Positions 55,304 to 64,000 of a stretch of 64,000 nt of DNA are shown here, piece after piece. Below the pieces are notes generated by a model that did not search any database, had not been told where the DNA came from, and was given only the letters and a program-made list of their open reading frames with translations. The DNA comes from Spartobacteria bacterium UBA695. Lineage in GTDB: Bacteria; Verrucomicrobiota; Verrucomicrobiia; Chthoniobacterales; Chthoniobacteraceae. The position numbers were made by a program, and so were the translations under genes. Each line of letters opens with the position of its first letter. Position 1 is the first letter of the stretch. Where the stretch lies: assembly GCA_002298145.1 (NCBI GenBank), contig DBMP01000021.1, positions 15,708 to 79,707 on the forward strand, given 5' to 3'.

Positions 55304-56803
55304 ATGAATCCCCTTCTCCGCATTCATCCCACCGACAACGTCGGCGTCGCGCTCGAAGACCTCGAAGCCGGGCAGACCCTCTCCGTGGGCGGCTTCGAGA
55401 TCACCCTCGCTGAAAAAATCGCCCGCGGGCACAAAGTGGCGCTCTCGGAAATCGCCGTGGGCCAGAATGTGATCAAGTATGGCAGCCCCATCGGCCATGC
55501 CATCGCGCGCGTCTGCCCCGGCGGCTGGGTCCATTCGCACAACCTCAAGACGAACCTGGGCGGGCTCCTGGAGTACACCTACCAGCCCGTCCCCAGCGCC
55601 ATCGCCTCCAAGGGCGAGGGCCCCACGTTCGAGGGCTTCAAGCGGCCCAATGGCGACGTCGGCATTCGCAACGAACTCTGGATTCTGCCCACCGTCGGCT
55701 GCGTCAACCACATCGCCGAGGCGCTCGCCCGTCGCTTCAACGAAAAAGCGCAGCGGGGCGAAGCCGGGAGCATCGAGGGCGTCTACGCCTTTACCCATCC
55801 CTACGGCTGCTCGCAGCTCGGCGAGGACCACGCCAACACCCGCAAAGCCCTGGCGGGCCTGGCCCACCACCCCAACGCGGGCGGCGTGCTGGTGATCGGC
55901 CTCGGGTGCGAGAACAACACCATGGAGAGCTTTAAGGAAGCCCTGGGCGACGCCGAGAGCGGTCGCTACCGCTTCCTCATTTCGCAGCAGGTCGAGGACG
56001 AAATGGAAACCGGCCTGGCGCTCCTGGGCGAGCTCGCGGAGATCGCGGGCAAAGTTCAGCGCGAGCCGGTGCCCGTCTCCAAGCTGCGCGTCGGCCTCAA
56101 GTGCGGCGGCTCCGACGGCCTTTCCGGCATCACTGCCAACCCGCTTGTTGGCGCTTTCTCCGACCTGCTCGTCGCCAGCGGCGGCACCACGGTGCTAACC
56201 GAAGTCCCCGAGATGTTCGGCGCGGAAACGCTCCTCATGAACCGCTGTGTCAGCCGCGAGGTCTACAAAAAGGCCGTCGACATGGTCAATGGCTTCAAAG
56301 ACTACTTCCTGCGGCACAACCAGGTCGTTTACGAGAACCCGTCGCCCGGCAACAAGGACGGCGGCATCACCACCCTGGAGGAAAAATCGCTCGGCTGCAC
56401 CCAGAAGGGTGGCTGCGGCCCCGTCGTCGACGTGCTCGGCTATGCCGAACCGCTCAAGCTGCCCGGCCTCAACCTCCTGGACGGCCCCGGCAACGACATC
56501 GTCGCCGTTACCGACCTGGCCGCCTCCGGCGCGCACATCATCCTCTTTACCACCGGGCGCGGCACCCCGCTGGGAGGCTGCGTGCCCACCATGAAGATCG
56601 CCACCAACAGCGAGCTCGCCCGGCACAAAAAGAACTGGATCGACTTTGACGCCGGGGAGCTCATCCACGGCACCACGCGCGAGGAACTGGCCGCCCGGCT
56701 TTTCCTCGACGTCCTGGCCGTCGCCAGTGGCCGCAAGAAAACCCAGGCGGAGATCAACGGCTTCCGCGAAATCGCCATCTTCAAGGACGGCGTGACGCTG
56801 TAG
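55304..56803 (+). CDS. uxaA: altronate dehydratase
   Basis: This 499-residue enzyme removes water from D-altronate to give 2-keto-3-deoxygluconate. The N-terminal SAF-like domain (residues 1-95) carries GQNVIKYGSPIGHAIA and the catalytic domain has YGCSQLGEDHANT, LKCGGSDGLSGITANP and LGCTQKGGCGPVVDVLG with conserved Cys and His for the iron centre. It starts six bases after the uxaB stop. kdgK and kdgA, needed to finish the pathway, are not in the window. A strong terminator follows. Confidence 0.94.
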   Translation: MNPLLRIHPTDNVGVALEDLEAGQTLSVGGFEITLAEKIARGHKVALSEIAVGQNVIKYGSPIGHAIARVCPGGWVHSHNLKTNLGGLLEYTYQPVPSAIASKGEGPTFEGFKRPNGDVGIRNELWILPTVGCVNHIAEALARRFNEKAQRGEAGSIEGVYAFTHPYGCSQLGEDHANTRKALAGLAHHPNAGGVLVIGLGCENNTMESFKEALGDAESGRYRFLISQQVEDEMETGLALLGELAEIAGKVQREPVPVSKLRVGLKCGGSDGLSGITANPLVGAFSDLLVASGGTTVLTEVPEMFGAETLLMNRCVSREVYKKAVDMVNGFKDYFLRHNQVVYENPSPGNKDGGITTLEEKSLGCTQKGGCGPVVDVLGYAEPLKLPGLNLLDGPGNDIVAVTDLAASGAHIILFTTGRGTPLGGCVPTMKIATNSELARHKKNWIDFDAGELIHGTTREELAARLFLDVLAVASGRKKTQAEINGFREIAIFKDGVTL

Positions 56804-56857
56804 CGAAAAAAATTTAGGGGTTCCGCGCCGGAGCAGAGACCGGCTCGGGATGAAAAG

Positions 56858-56894
56858 AAAAGGCCCCCTTTTTTGAAGGAGAGGGGGGCCTTTT
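56858..56894 (+). terminator. rho-independent terminator of the uxa operon
   Basis: An inverted repeat of AAAAGGCCCCC and GGGGGCCTTTT with a run of T after the stem lies 55 bases behind the uxaA stop. It separates the operon from the glycosidase gene at 56940. Confidence 0.85.
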
Positions 56895-56939
56895 TAATTG
56901 CCCGGTTGGAGGCCGGAAGGGCACAATCCGGGAACCCCC

Positions 56940-59498
56940 ATGAAACCGTTCCCCCTTTTTCTCGCGGTCGGATTCCTCTGCTTCCTTCCCCTCCGGCTGC
57001 CCGCCTCCGAGGAGCCCCGCTTCCCCTTTTCCCTTCCGTGGGACGACGCCACCCCCGGCGTCACCGACATGAGCGGCCTCCTGGAAAAACCGGCGGGCGC
57101 CCACGGCTTCGTCCAGGCCCGCCCTGACGGCCACCTCTACGCAGGCGACCGGCGCATCCGCTTTTTCGGCGTCAATACCACCTTCGGCGCGAACTTCCCC
57201 ACCCACGAGGCCGCCGAGGGCATCGCCGCCCGCATGGCGAAATTCGGCATCGGCTGCGTCCGGTTCCACCACATGGACACCCAGAAGGCCCCCGCCGGGA
57301 TCTTGCAGGCCGACCGGCGCACCCTCGACCCCGAGCGTCTGGACCGCCTCGATTACTTCATCGCCCGGCTCAAAGCCCACGGCATCTACGCCAACCTGAA
57401 CCTGCACGTCGGCAACGTCTACCCCGGCATGCCCGCTTGGGAGAAACATCCCTCCTTTTTCAAAGGCGTGGACCTCTTTTACCCGCCCCTGCTGGAGGCC
57501 CAGCGCGACTACGCCCGGCAACTCCTCCGGCACGTCAACCCGTACACGCACACCGCCTACGCCGACGAGCCCGCCGTCGCCTTTGTGGAGATCAACAACG
57601 AGAACGGCCTCATTTCCGAGTGGTGGAGCGGTTCGCTTGACGCTATGCCGGAGCCGTACCGCGCGGAGTTGGAGGCCCCTTGGAACCGCTGGCTGCAAGC
57701 GCGCTACCCCTCCCAGGAGGCGTTGCAAAAGGCCTGGAACCTTGCCGACCAACCGTCCGGCGGCGAACTTCTGCGCGAGGGGAACTTCGCGGGCGGTCTC
57801 GGCTCCGCGTGGACCCTGGAGCAGCACTTCGGAGCGAAAGCCGCTACCGCCAAGCTACCCGAGGGGGAGGGCGGCCTGCGCCTTCATGTGGAGAAAACCG
57901 GCAGCCTAGAGTGGCACCTCCAGCTTTCCCAGCCCCTCCTTTCCCTGGAGGGCGACAAGTCCTACACCCTTGCCTTCCGTGCCCGGGCCGCTGCGGGTAC
58001 CCCCCGGCGAGTGAGCGTCGATGTCGGCCAGGCGCATGCTCCGTGGGGGCTCCTCTGGTCCGCAAAGGCCGACCTTGGGCCCGAGTGGAAAGAGTACCGT
58101 TTCGTTTTCCAAGTCACCGACAGGGAACCGAACGCCCGCGTTGTTTTCGGCAACCTGGGCGAGTCCGGAGCCGATCTTGATTTCGCCGACGTCTCGCTGC
58201 GGCCCGGGGGCCGGTTCGGCCTCTCCGAGGGCGAGCACCTGGGCGCATTGCCGTTATTCATCAAATCCAGCTTCGCCTCCCGCACCGCCGAGGCCCAGCG
58301 CGACTGGCTGCGCTTCCTCTGGGAAACCGAGGAAGCCTACTGGACGGGCATGCGCTGCTTCCTGCGCGACGAGATCCGGACCCACAGCCTGCTGGTGGGC
58401 ACGGCGGCGGAATACAGCCTCCCGCAGATCCAGGCCGCCTTCGACGTCGTGGACAGCCATGCCTACTGGCAGCACCCCAATTTTCCCCGCAAACCGTGGG
58501 ACTTGACCGACTGGACCGTCGCGCCCCTCTCCATGGCGGGCATCAAGGGCGGGGGCACCCTTCCCGGCCTCGCCCTGCGCCGCGTCGAGGGCAAACCCTT
58601 CATCTGCACCGAGTACAACGCCCCTTCCCCCAACCCCCACGCCGCCGAAGCCTTCCTGCTCGTCAGCGCCTTCGCCGGGCTCCAGGACTGGGACGCCCTC
58701 TTTGCCTTTGAGTACTCGGGCCGCACCGATGACTGGGACAGCCGCCGCCAGGGCAGCTTTTTCGACATCGACCAGAACTCGGCCAAGCTCGTCACCCTCC
58801 CCGCCGCCGTATCGCTCTTCGTGCGAGGCGACCTGCCCAAAGCCGCTGCCACGCGTACCCTTGCGGTTTCCCAGGATCAGGCCCTTGAGTATTGCCGCCG
58901 CCGGGGTACCTGGTGGGCCGCTGAAAATGTGATCGGGATGCCCTGGCAGGACCTCTTCCGGGTGGCCTTCCAAATCGGCAACGCCTCCTCCGCCTCGGCT
59001 ACCGGAGAAAGCTCCCCGCTCTTCTGGGACACGCCCCACGCCCGCGCCGCCGTGGACGCCCCGCGCGGTAAAGCCCTCATCGGCCAGGGTTCCGGCGAGC
59101 CCATTGCGCTCGGCGAAGTCGGCGTCGCCTTCCAAGGCTGGGCCGCCCTCGCGCTGACTGCCATCGACGGCCCCGACTTCCATTCCCCGGGTCGCGTGCT
59201 CATCTGTGCCGCCGGGTCCGTCGAGAACACCGGAATGGTCTGGAAAAGCGCCGCCAAAGACTCCGTGGGCCGCGACTGGGGCCGCGCGCCCGTCCTGGCC
59301 GAGGGCATCGCCGCCCGCGTCACCCTGCCGCTCCCGCCCGCTCGCATGAAGGCCTGGGCCCTGGACGAACGGGGCCAGCGCGGAGCCCCCATCCCCCTCC
59401 AGGCGGAAGGCTCTGGCTCGGCGCTCAACCTTGGCCCCGAGCACTGCACCCTTTGGTATGAAGTGGAAATCAGCGGCGACTTATCAACAAACCGCTGA
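56940..59498 (+). CDS. secreted glycoside hydrolase with TIM barrel and inserted carbohydrate-binding domain
   Basis: This 852-residue protein has a signal peptide (MKPFPLFLAVGFLCFLPLRLPA). A clan GH-A-like barrel begins near residue 40 (RFFGVNTTFGANFPTHEAAE, FGIGCVRFHHMDT). The first catalytic Glu is probably in AFVEINNENGLI, and the nucleophile may be the Glu in FICTEYNAPSPNP. A CBM4/9-like beta-sandwich (residues ~280-435, LEWHLQLSQPLLSLEGDKSY) interrupts the barrel. The last ~200 residues form a beta-domain. The GH family is not certain; GH5-like or another GH-A family is likely. It lies directly after the uxa operon and may release uronate-containing oligosaccharides. Confidence 0.75.
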   Translation: MKPFPLFLAVGFLCFLPLRLPASEEPRFPFSLPWDDATPGVTDMSGLLEKPAGAHGFVQARPDGHLYAGDRRIRFFGVNTTFGANFPTHEAAEGIAARMAKFGIGCVRFHHMDTQKAPAGILQADRRTLDPERLDRLDYFIARLKAHGIYANLNLHVGNVYPGMPAWEKHPSFFKGVDLFYPPLLEAQRDYARQLLRHVNPYTHTAYADEPAVAFVEINNENGLISEWWSGSLDAMPEPYRAELEAPWNRWLQARYPSQEALQKAWNLADQPSGGELLREGNFAGGLGSAWTLEQHFGAKAATAKLPEGEGGLRLHVEKTGSLEWHLQLSQPLLSLEGDKSYTLAFRARAAAGTPRRVSVDVGQAHAPWGLLWSAKADLGPEWKEYRFVFQVTDREPNARVVFGNLGESGADLDFADVSLRPGGRFGLSEGEHLGALPLFIKSSFASRTAEAQRDWLRFLWETEEAYWTGMRCFLRDEIRTHSLLVGTAAEYSLPQIQAAFDVVDSHAYWQHPNFPRKPWDLTDWTVAPLSMAGIKGGGTLPGLALRRVEGKPFICTEYNAPSPNPHAAEAFLLVSAFAGLQDWDALFAFEYSGRTDDWDSRRQGSFFDIDQNSAKLVTLPAAVSLFVRGDLPKAAATRTLAVSQDQALEYCRRRGTWWAAENVIGMPWQDLFRVAFQIGNASSASATGESSPLFWDTPHARAAVDAPRGKALIGQGSGEPIALGEVGVAFQGWAALALTAIDGPDFHSPGRVLICAAGSVENTGMVWKSAAKDSVGRDWGRAPVLAEGIAARVTLPLPPARMKAWALDERGQRGAPIPLQAEGSGSALNLGPEHCTLWYEVEISGDLSTNR

Positions 59499-60659
59499 GG
59501 GCACGCCGGAAGCGCGGCACTTCAAGAGCCACTTGGCCCGGACCACCTCAAAGCTGTAACCGTGCCCCAGCCGGTTAAGCAATCGCTGAAGGCCGTTGAC
59601 GCAATTCACATAGATTTGGGCCGGGTAGCCGCATTCGACAGAGGCAAGAATTTCCTCGAGCCAGGCGTCCGTCGCGTGAATAAGGTCACGGAATATCAAG
59701 GCCATTTCAGGGGGAAGCAACCGCTCCCATTCGGCATAGCGGGCTTCCGCCTCGGCCCGGGTCTCGCTCTCCCAGATCGCACGATAGCGTTCCTTGGCCT
59801 CGTAAGCGGCTTTCAACTGGGGATAACTGCCCAGCCAGGTGTCGAGCTTGACTCTCTGAGCCGGATTGAGGCGCTCGGGGGTGCGGAGAACCATGCGGCG
59901 ACCGTTCCGGATCAAACCGTGCTTGGAAACGGGGAAGGCCATTGCGCTGCGAAGGCATTCCAGCGTCTCGTTGGCCTGTTTGGCGATGTGAAAACGGTCT
60001 ACCACCAGGCTCGCCCAGGGTAGAACGGACTTAACCGCCTTGCGGTAAGGCTCCCACATGCCGATCGTCACCCGTTCGATGGCCTCTTTGCCCGGGAGGC
60101 CACGAAGAAAGTCGGTGACGGCTTCCTCGCTGCGCGAAGGCAGAAGGTCGAGCAGCGTTTTGCTCTCCACGTCGATAACCGCCGTCCAAAGCTGGTGGCC
60201 ATAATGTACCAGACCGATCCCGATCCATTGCGGGGTGGTCATATTCCGGTTCGCCAGCGCGCGAGCTGCGTAAGTTCTGAAAACCAGCCGGACCGTTCCC
60301 TCGCTGACCCCGAGTTCACGGGCAATGAAGGTGAACGGCTCTTTCACGCTGACGGCTTCGATATGCCGGACGAGCCGCTCGGTCATGCCATGGTGTTTAT
60401 CCATGTGGGGAACGTCCTGGTAAATCGTCTTCTGGCACCGTTTGCAAAACCAGCGCCGACGGTTGACCCAGATGCTGACCCGCTTTCCCTGCACGGGGAG
60501 GTCGAGGTATAGCGCGCGCTTGGTCCCGTTTTTGACCAGGCAGGGGGCCTCGCAGCAGGCTGCCGGCGGGGTGTCGCCGGAGACAATAAAAATAAAATGC
60601 CCGCCATCTTCGGTTACCTTCTCGACCGTAAGCTGCGGGAGATTAAGCAAGCCTTTCAT
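59484..60659 (-). mobile_element. ISL3-family transposase
   Basis: This 391-residue transposase has an N-terminal zinc finger (PCLVKNGTKRALYLDLP, then WFCKRCQKTI), an HTH (RELGVSEGTVRLVFRTYA) and an RNase-H-like DDE domain with Asp in TAVIDVESKTLLDLLP and in SLVVDRFHIAKQANE. The last Glu is likely near RLLNRLGHGYSFE. ATG 60659 is chosen (MKGLLNLPQ). I could not find convincing terminal inverted repeats at either side. The stop lies inside the last codons of the glycosidase, so the IS right end is either lost or shares sequence with that gene. No target duplication was recognised. Confidence 0.85.
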
Positions 60660-60754
60660 ACCGGGTAACAAAAAAACACCGGGGGGGGATCTTTTTCGCG
60701 GCCGTGGACCTCGGATAAGCTACCGAGCCATCCCTATAGCCAAGTGCGCATAAA

Positions 60755-60784
60755 CCCCCTGGCAGCCGATGGGCCGCCAGGGGG
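60755..60784 (-). terminator. terminator behind the autotransporter gene
   Basis: CCCCCTGGC and GCCAGGGGG form a nine-base stem with a 12-base loop 24 bases after the autotransporter stop. On the minus strand the stem is followed by TTTATGCG, a short T run. Confidence 0.65.
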
Positions 60785-60807
60785 CAGATGAACACAACGT
60801 GTTTCTC

Positions 60808-63800
60808 TTACCAGCCGATGCTCACACCGACGTTGCCGTTGAAGGAGGGCGCGCGGTTAAGCAGCGCCGCTTCACCGGCCAGACGCACATCGATGTTGTC
60901 CGTCAGCTTGACGTTGACGGCCACGGTGGGCGTCAGGCTGTCGCGCTCGGAGGAGGCGCTGTCTACGGTGAACGTACCACCGGCTCCGCTGGCCAGATGG
61001 GCCGTAATGGAGCGGTCGATGTCCAGGAACTCGTGCTGCCAGTAGAGGCCGACTTCAGGAGTCACCGCCTTGCCTGCAACCGTGCCGTGGTAGGCAACGC
61101 TGGTGCCCAAACGGGACCGTAGCGAAGCAGTGTTCTTGATGTCGTTGATCTTCAACGGAGCCAGCGAGCCATCCTCGGTGTAGCCGTTCAACCAGAGGTT
61201 GGTGTAACCCAGGCTGGCATTGGGAGTGATGGTGAACCGATGAACCGGAATATCGTACCCCGTTGCGATTTGAACGTGGACTTCCTCGCCGTCCGTGCTG
61301 CCGTTTACGTTGGCGCGATCCAATCCAGACCGCGTGACATCGTAGGAACCGGCGCCGCCGCCAACCAATCCGTTGAGGAAGAACTGGTTGGAAACCCACT
61401 GGGCGTAAACCGATGCGGAAACATCATTGATCTTGGTCTTTCCGCCGCTGTTGAACTTGAGGTCATCGTAGAGATACGTGCCAGCCAAGCCCAGGCGGAT
61501 GTCGCTGGACACCTGGCGATCATACCCGAGGGTCACGCCGTAGGCATCGTCTTTTCCGCCGAGGATATCGTTGTCATCCTTCACCTTGGCAGTGTTGACG
61601 TTGCCAAAGGCGTAGAAGCCGTTGAGGTCGCCACCGGTGGGGGCGACGACAGCCTTATTGTCGTCATTGTCTTTCGCTGAGCCTACGGGCGATAGCGTGG
61701 CTTCCTCCGGCAAGCGGAGTTGAGACAGGCGCGATTGCACCGAGATTTCATGGCTGCGAACCACGCCCAGAGCCGCGTCGGCGAGGAGACCCAGCTCCTC
61801 GGGTGCGATCTGGTCGAGGGCTGTGCGCAGGCCCGTCTTGTCGATGTCGTCCAAGCGGTAAATGAGCTTGTCCGCACGGCTGTCGGTGCCGCCGTTCCAG
61901 TTGGAAGCGACGATGGCTTTGTCAAGGGCCACGGCCACGGCGCGCTGATTATGAGTCAGCCCGTCGTTGTAACCGTTGAAGAGCGTGTTAAACGTGCTCT
62001 GTTTGGTTACCAGGGTAAGGCTGGTTCCCGTCACAATTGGGCTCAGGGCCTGGTCCAACCGCACGAGGTAGTTCTTGACGTAGTAGTCGTCGATCTTGTT
62101 TGCCGTTCCCGTGATGCTAAGGCCGCCAGCGGCGGTCAACACGGTAAAGGAATTGGCAGACAAGCCCCAAGCCGTATTGATGGGGTTCGGCACATAGCCG
62201 TCATACTGGTAGGTCTTGATGGTGCCATGCCCCGTTTCAGAGGCTGCGCCGGTGACGTAGATGGTGTCGTATTTGCCACTGGCGGTGCCGCTGATCTTGA
62301 AGCCCAATGTACCCGTGGCTTGAACGAGGTTGCCGGTGACGGTGGTCGCCTGGAGGGTGTCATACCCGCCGGGCAGGATCAGACCGTTGTTGGTCAGGGT
62401 GTAGCCATTTCCAAGATGGATCGAGTTGCCAGCGAAGATGACGCCGCCCGAGTTGTTGGTAATGGCGTTTTGGTTGCCATTGAGGTAGACGGAGCCAATC
62501 AGTGTACCGGTGTTGTAGATCGTGGTGTTGTCCACGTAGCTAATAACAGCCGTGCCTTTGACGCCATCGACTGTGGTGACGACGCCGCCGCTTTGGATGG
62601 TTAGCTTGGCTTCGTTGCCATAGCTGAGCCCAGGGTCGTTTTCATGGCCGAACTGGACGCCATAGGCCTGGTCGCCGTAACCGCCACTGACCGTGCCGCT
62701 TACTGTGAGCGAAAGCGCGCCCGCAGAACCGAAGGCGGCCTCACTGCCCAGCCAGACGCCGACCGAGGTGCTTCCGGAGGCGATGACGGAGCCGGAAACA
62801 TTGATGGTAATGTTACCGGCGCTGCCGCCGGTTTCGGGGTAGGTAAAGTTATAGGCATCGATGCCGAAGCCCTCGTTCTTGGTGACTTTGATCACCCCGG
62901 AGTTGTTGATTGTGACGCTGCCGGCGTTGCCGCCGATGCCAGACTCGGAATACCCACCTTCAGAGCCAACAGCAATGCCTTCGTTAGCGTAGCCGGAGGC
63001 TACGATGGTGCCAGAGTTGTTGATGATGATATTTCCGCTGTTACCGCCGGTTATAAAGCCGGTGCTGCCTTCGGAATAAGCATTGATGGCAATGGTGTCT
63101 GTTCCCTTTACGGTGATGAAACCCGCGTTGGTGATGGTGATATTACCGCTGGTGCCACCGATAACGCCATAGGCACCGTAGCTACGGGCCTGGATGCCGT
63201 AGGCCTCTGAGCCTGAAGTCGCGATGGCGCTGCTATTGCTGATGACGATGCTGCCACCCGCGCCGCCATTGCCGGAGATATTGTTGGTGCCGTTGATATT
63301 GATAAAGCCGCCATAGCCGCCGTGGCTGAGCGCGTAGATACCGTCCGCTTCATCACCCAAGGTTGTGATGGTGTTTAAATTGCTGATGGTGACAGCGCTG
63401 CCGTTGCCGCCGTTACCGCCGTAGGTGGCCCCCGAGCCGCCGTTGCCTCCGTTGCCGCCTTCGGATACCCCCGCGATGCCGGAGTATTGTAAGGTGCTGC
63501 CGGTGGTCGAAATTGCGCCGAGATTGGTCAGGACAACCGCGCCAGCGGAGCCACCCGCGCCGCCATTGCCGCCGATGCCGATCGTTCCATTAACGGCAGA
63601 TGCACCAGTGCCAGCGCTGCCGCCGACCCCGCCGTCGCCGCCGTTGCCGCCATTGCCGCCATCGGATACGCCGATAAGGCCAATGTTGATGAGCGTTGCT
63701 GCGTTGGTGCCGTAAATAAGCCCGGACGAACCGCCCGCGCCGCCTGCTCCACCCGCGCCGCCGTTACCACCGGCTCCAGCCGCGCCATATTGGACACCGT

Positions 63801-64000
63801 TCGGAGCAAGATCTCCATAACCGGCGTTACCGCCTGCGCCGCCTGCACCGCCGGTGCCGCCTGCACCGCCGTCACCGCCGGTGGTGAGAAGAATGACCCC
63901 ACCGGTGAGGGTGGCATTAGCCGAAATTGTAAATTGAATCTCGCCGCCCAGGCCGCCCAGGCCGCCCGCACCCGCGCCGCCGCCGGTGCCGCCGCCGCCG
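60808..64000 (-). CDS. glycine-rich autotransporter (5' end outside window)
   Basis: The frame is open to base 64000, so the gene continues to the right and 1063 residues plus stop are seen; the ATG at 63360 is internal. From 64000 to about 63250 the protein is built of GGNGG, GGAGG and GGDGG runs that split strands like AVVLTNLGAISTTGSTLQYS, resembling PE_PGRS-type sequence. Then come beta-helix repeats (NIIINNSGTIVASGY, NITINVSGSVIASGS) from about 63250 to 62100. The C-terminal ~300 residues form an autotransporter beta-barrel (GFYAFGNVNTAKVKDD, GVTLGYDRQVSSDIRLGLAG) that ends in VGVSIGW with a terminal aromatic residue, as the outer-membrane assembly machinery requires. It is a secreted or displayed surface protein. 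Unlike the PEP-CTERM protein at 15604 it carries its own translocator. Confidence 0.88.
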   Translation of the reverse strand, partial: GGGGTGGGAGAGGLGGLGGEIQFTISANATLTGGVILLTTGGDGGAGGTGGAGGAGGNAGYGDLAPNGVQYGAAGAGGNGGAGGAGGAGGSSGLIYGTNAATLINIGLIGVSDGGNGGNGGDGGVGGSAGTGASAVNGTIGIGGNGGAGGSAGAVVLTNLGAISTTGSTLQYSGIAGVSEGGNGGNGGSGATYGGNGGNGSAVTISNLNTITTLGDEADGIYALSHGGYGGFININGTNNISGNGGAGGSIVISNSSAIATSGSEAYGIQARSYGAYGVIGGTSGNITITNAGFITVKGTDTIAINAYSEGSTGFITGGNSGNIIINNSGTIVASGYANEGIAVGSEGGYSESGIGGNAGSVTINNSGVIKVTKNEGFGIDAYNFTYPETGGSAGNITINVSGSVIASGSTSVGVWLGSEAAFGSAGALSLTVSGTVSGGYGDQAYGVQFGHENDPGLSYGNEAKLTIQSGGVVTTVDGVKGTAVISYVDNTTIYNTGTLIGSVYLNGNQNAITNNSGGVIFAGNSIHLGNGYTLTNNGLILPGGYDTLQATTVTGNLVQATGTLGFKISGTASGKYDTIYVTGAASETGHGTIKTYQYDGYVPNPINTAWGLSANSFTVLTAAGGLSITGTANKIDDYYVKNYLVRLDQALSPIVTGTSLTLVTKQSTFNTLFNGYNDGLTHNQRAVAVALDKAIVASNWNGGTDSRADKLIYRLDDIDKTGLRTALDQIAPEELGLLADAALGVVRSHEISVQSRLSQLRLPEEATLSPVGSAKDNDDNKAVVAPTGGDLNGFYAFGNVNTAKVKDDNDILGGKDDAYGVTLGYDRQVSSDIRLGLAGTYLYDDLKFNSGGKTKINDVSASVYAQWVSNQFFLNGLVGGGAGSYDVTRSGLDRANVNGSTDGEEVHVQIATGYDIPVHRFTITPNASLGYTNLWLNGYTEDGSLAPLKINDIKNTASLRSRLGTSVAYHGTVAGKAVTPEVGLYWQHEFLDIDRSITAHLASGAGGTFTVDSASSERDSLTPTVAVNVKLTDNIDVRLAGEAALLNRAPSFNGNVGVSIGW

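Noticed and set aside
53768..55870. 700-residue minus-strand open frame opposite uxaB and uxaA
   Set aside because: It is an antisense shadow of two well-conserved metabolic genes.
63528..63971. Minus-strand frame of 147 residues in the glycine-rich region
   Set aside because: It is out of frame with the autotransporter, whose own frame is open through to base 64000.
63250..64000. CRISPR-like array in the GCC-rich repeats
   Set aside because: The repeats are short, irregular, in frame and encode Gly-rich protein; no unique spacers are present.

Overview
The window looks like a chromosome segment of a high-GC bacterium of the Verrucomicrobiota. The reasons are a pseudopilin gene set matching the Verru_Chthon cassette (proteins D, B, C, A) known from Verrucomicrobium and Chthoniobacter, PEP-CTERM surface proteins with autotransporter-associated beta-strand repeats, many LacI-type sugar regulators and many carbohydrate enzymes. 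Genus cannot be fixed from the sequence alone.

Layout. 1-5.3 kb is the end of a mobile island. It carries three Rhs-type toxin tips, each followed by a candidate immunity gene and a copy of a roughly 50-bp repeat, then a broken Rhs core, a truncated tyrosine integrase and a 28-bp tRNA-Gly 3' end that should be the attachment site. 5.5-7.4 kb holds a GH130 glycosidase/phosphorylase and a secreted SagB-type nitroreductase. 7.6-25.8 kb is a polysaccharide-use locus: heparinase II/III-like protein, MFS transporter, LacI regulator, GH16, CE7-like esterase, D-2-hydroxyacid dehydrogenase, a 1313-residue beta-strand-repeat PEP-CTERM protein and the Verru_Chthon cassette. Six copies of a palindrome close to GTTCTATAGCTAGAAC lie in front of these transcription units, one of them over the start codon of the LacI gene. 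I read this as one LacI-type regulon that ties glycan breakdown to a surface protein and a pseudopilin machine. It is the most interesting feature of the window.

25.8-35.3 kb holds a gntR-deoC-PPi-phosphofructokinase-sugar isomerase operon, a second LacI regulator convergent with a GH94 phosphorylase that has its own 19-bp perfect palindrome upstream, a Nudix hydrolase, a zinc alcohol dehydrogenase and a small H-box protein. 35.4-45.8 kb is mostly housekeeping: uvrA, a small PEP-CTERM protein, a REP-like triple hairpin, scpA, a membrane protein, a response regulator with a cysteine-rich end, a GT-C glycosyltransferase, nagB and a GGQ release-factor-like protein. 46-51 kb is a lower-GC glycosylation block (GT2 transferase, flavoprotein, YfhO-like protein) that contains a decayed second copy of the 3' end of the GGQ gene.

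51-59.5 kb is a hexuronate operon (uxaC-uxaB-uxaA) divergent from an AraC/XylR-type regulator and followed by a secreted glycosidase. An ISL3 transposase follows. The window ends inside a large glycine-rich autotransporter that runs off the right edge.

Together the genes suggest an organism that takes apart plant or algal polysaccharides rich in beta-glucans, acetylated sugars and uronates, feeds the products into central metabolism and displays large repeat proteins on its surface. Substrates are inferred from family membership and none is proven here.
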